DNA of 6,664 bases from Bacteroidales bacterium. GTDB lineage: Bacteria > Bacteroidota > Bacteroidia > Bacteroidales > WCHB1-69. Under the pieces are notes generated by a model that did no database searches, was not told where the DNA came from, and was given only the letters and a program-made list of their open reading frames with translations. Of the stretch, positions 6,426-6,664 are shown piece after piece; position 1 is the first letter of the stretch; every line of letters begins with the position of its first letter. The stretch is taken from positions 1 through 6,664 of the forward strand of contig JAISAD010000062.1 in the NCBI GenBank assembly GCA_031266895.1. The letters run 5' to 3'. Position numbers and translations under genes: made by a program.

Positions 6426-6664
6426 TCAGAACCCCACTCCAAGTCCAATCAGGCCTGTGATAAGTCCGGCGGCGCCGCTGATCAATTTCATATAGATAAA
6501 ATTTTTGCGTGATTCGGCAAGTAAAGGCAGTGCACCATGTCCGTCCTGTACAATGGAATTAGCCAACAGAATGCTAAATGGAATAATTCCATTGAAAAAA
6601 AGCGCCACAAAAATTAGATGCGGCCCGGATTCTGGAATAAATCCAATAAGTACTGCCATAAATA
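6426..6664 (-). CDS. Putative heavy-metal (arsenic/manganese) efflux membrane protein, C-terminal part
   Basis: The minus-strand frame is open from the window's right edge to a TGA at 6426-6428, giving about 78 residues of what should be a protein of 300 aa or more. The methionine at 6659 is therefore probably internal and the gene is cut by the window edge. The sequence matches the C-terminal end of the ten-spanner putative metal exporters annotated as arsenic efflux or putative manganese transporter (ArsP_2 type). GFIPESGPHLIF and QDGHGALPLLAESRKNF are the recognisable blocks. Two hydrophobic spans are visible, one from PHLIF to LLANSI and one formed by the final LISGAAGLITGLIGLGVGF. The assignment is from memory of the family pattern. 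The transported ion is not established for this family. It converges on the glycosyltransferase gene and is unlikely to share regulation with it. Confidence 0.75.
   Translation of the reverse strand, partial: FMAVLIGFIPESGPHLIFVALFFNGIIPFSILLANSIVQDGHGALPLLAESRKNFIYMKLISGAAGLITGLIGLGVGF

Overview
The window carries ordinary chromosomal genes of a member of the Bacteroidota. Four things point there: a PorV/PorQ-type outer-membrane beta-barrel of the type IX secretion (T9SS) family, a transketolase encoded as a separate N-terminal half, A-rich leaders in place of Shine-Dalgarno sites, and closest resemblance of the GreA, HIT and LptF/G proteins to that phylum. I cannot name a genus. Coding density is very high, no gap between genes exceeds about 100 bases, and I saw no mobile element, tRNA, rRNA or CRISPR array.

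Layout: (a) 1-93 is the 3' tail of a gene entering from the left, followed after 34 bases by a 390-aa PorV/PorQ-family barrel protein (128-1300). A clear intrinsic terminator (1333-1360) closes this unit. (b) 1397-6360 looks like one long plus-strand transcription unit of six genes with gaps of 3 to 23 bases or overlaps: greA, a HIT-family protein, an unrecognised 174-aa beta-rich protein, the N-terminal half of transketolase, an LptF/LptG-type permease and a GT4-type glycosyltransferase. (c) A minus-strand gene converges from the right edge (6426-6664). Its visible part is the C-terminus of a multi-spanning putative heavy-metal (arsenic/manganese-type) efflux protein. The 65-base convergent gap holds a modest hairpin.

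Functionally the long unit mixes RNA polymerase rescue (GreA), nucleotide chemistry (HIT), pentose-phosphate carbon metabolism (transketolase half) and envelope glycolipid work (Lpt permease plus glycosyltransferase, whose reading frames overlap). The points most worth a second look are the transketolase half without its C-terminal partner next door, the uncharacterised 174-aa protein with a possible tubby/LURP-one-like architecture, and the PorV/PorQ-family protein that lacks the usual WNPAG signature. I found no convincing new multi-gene system.
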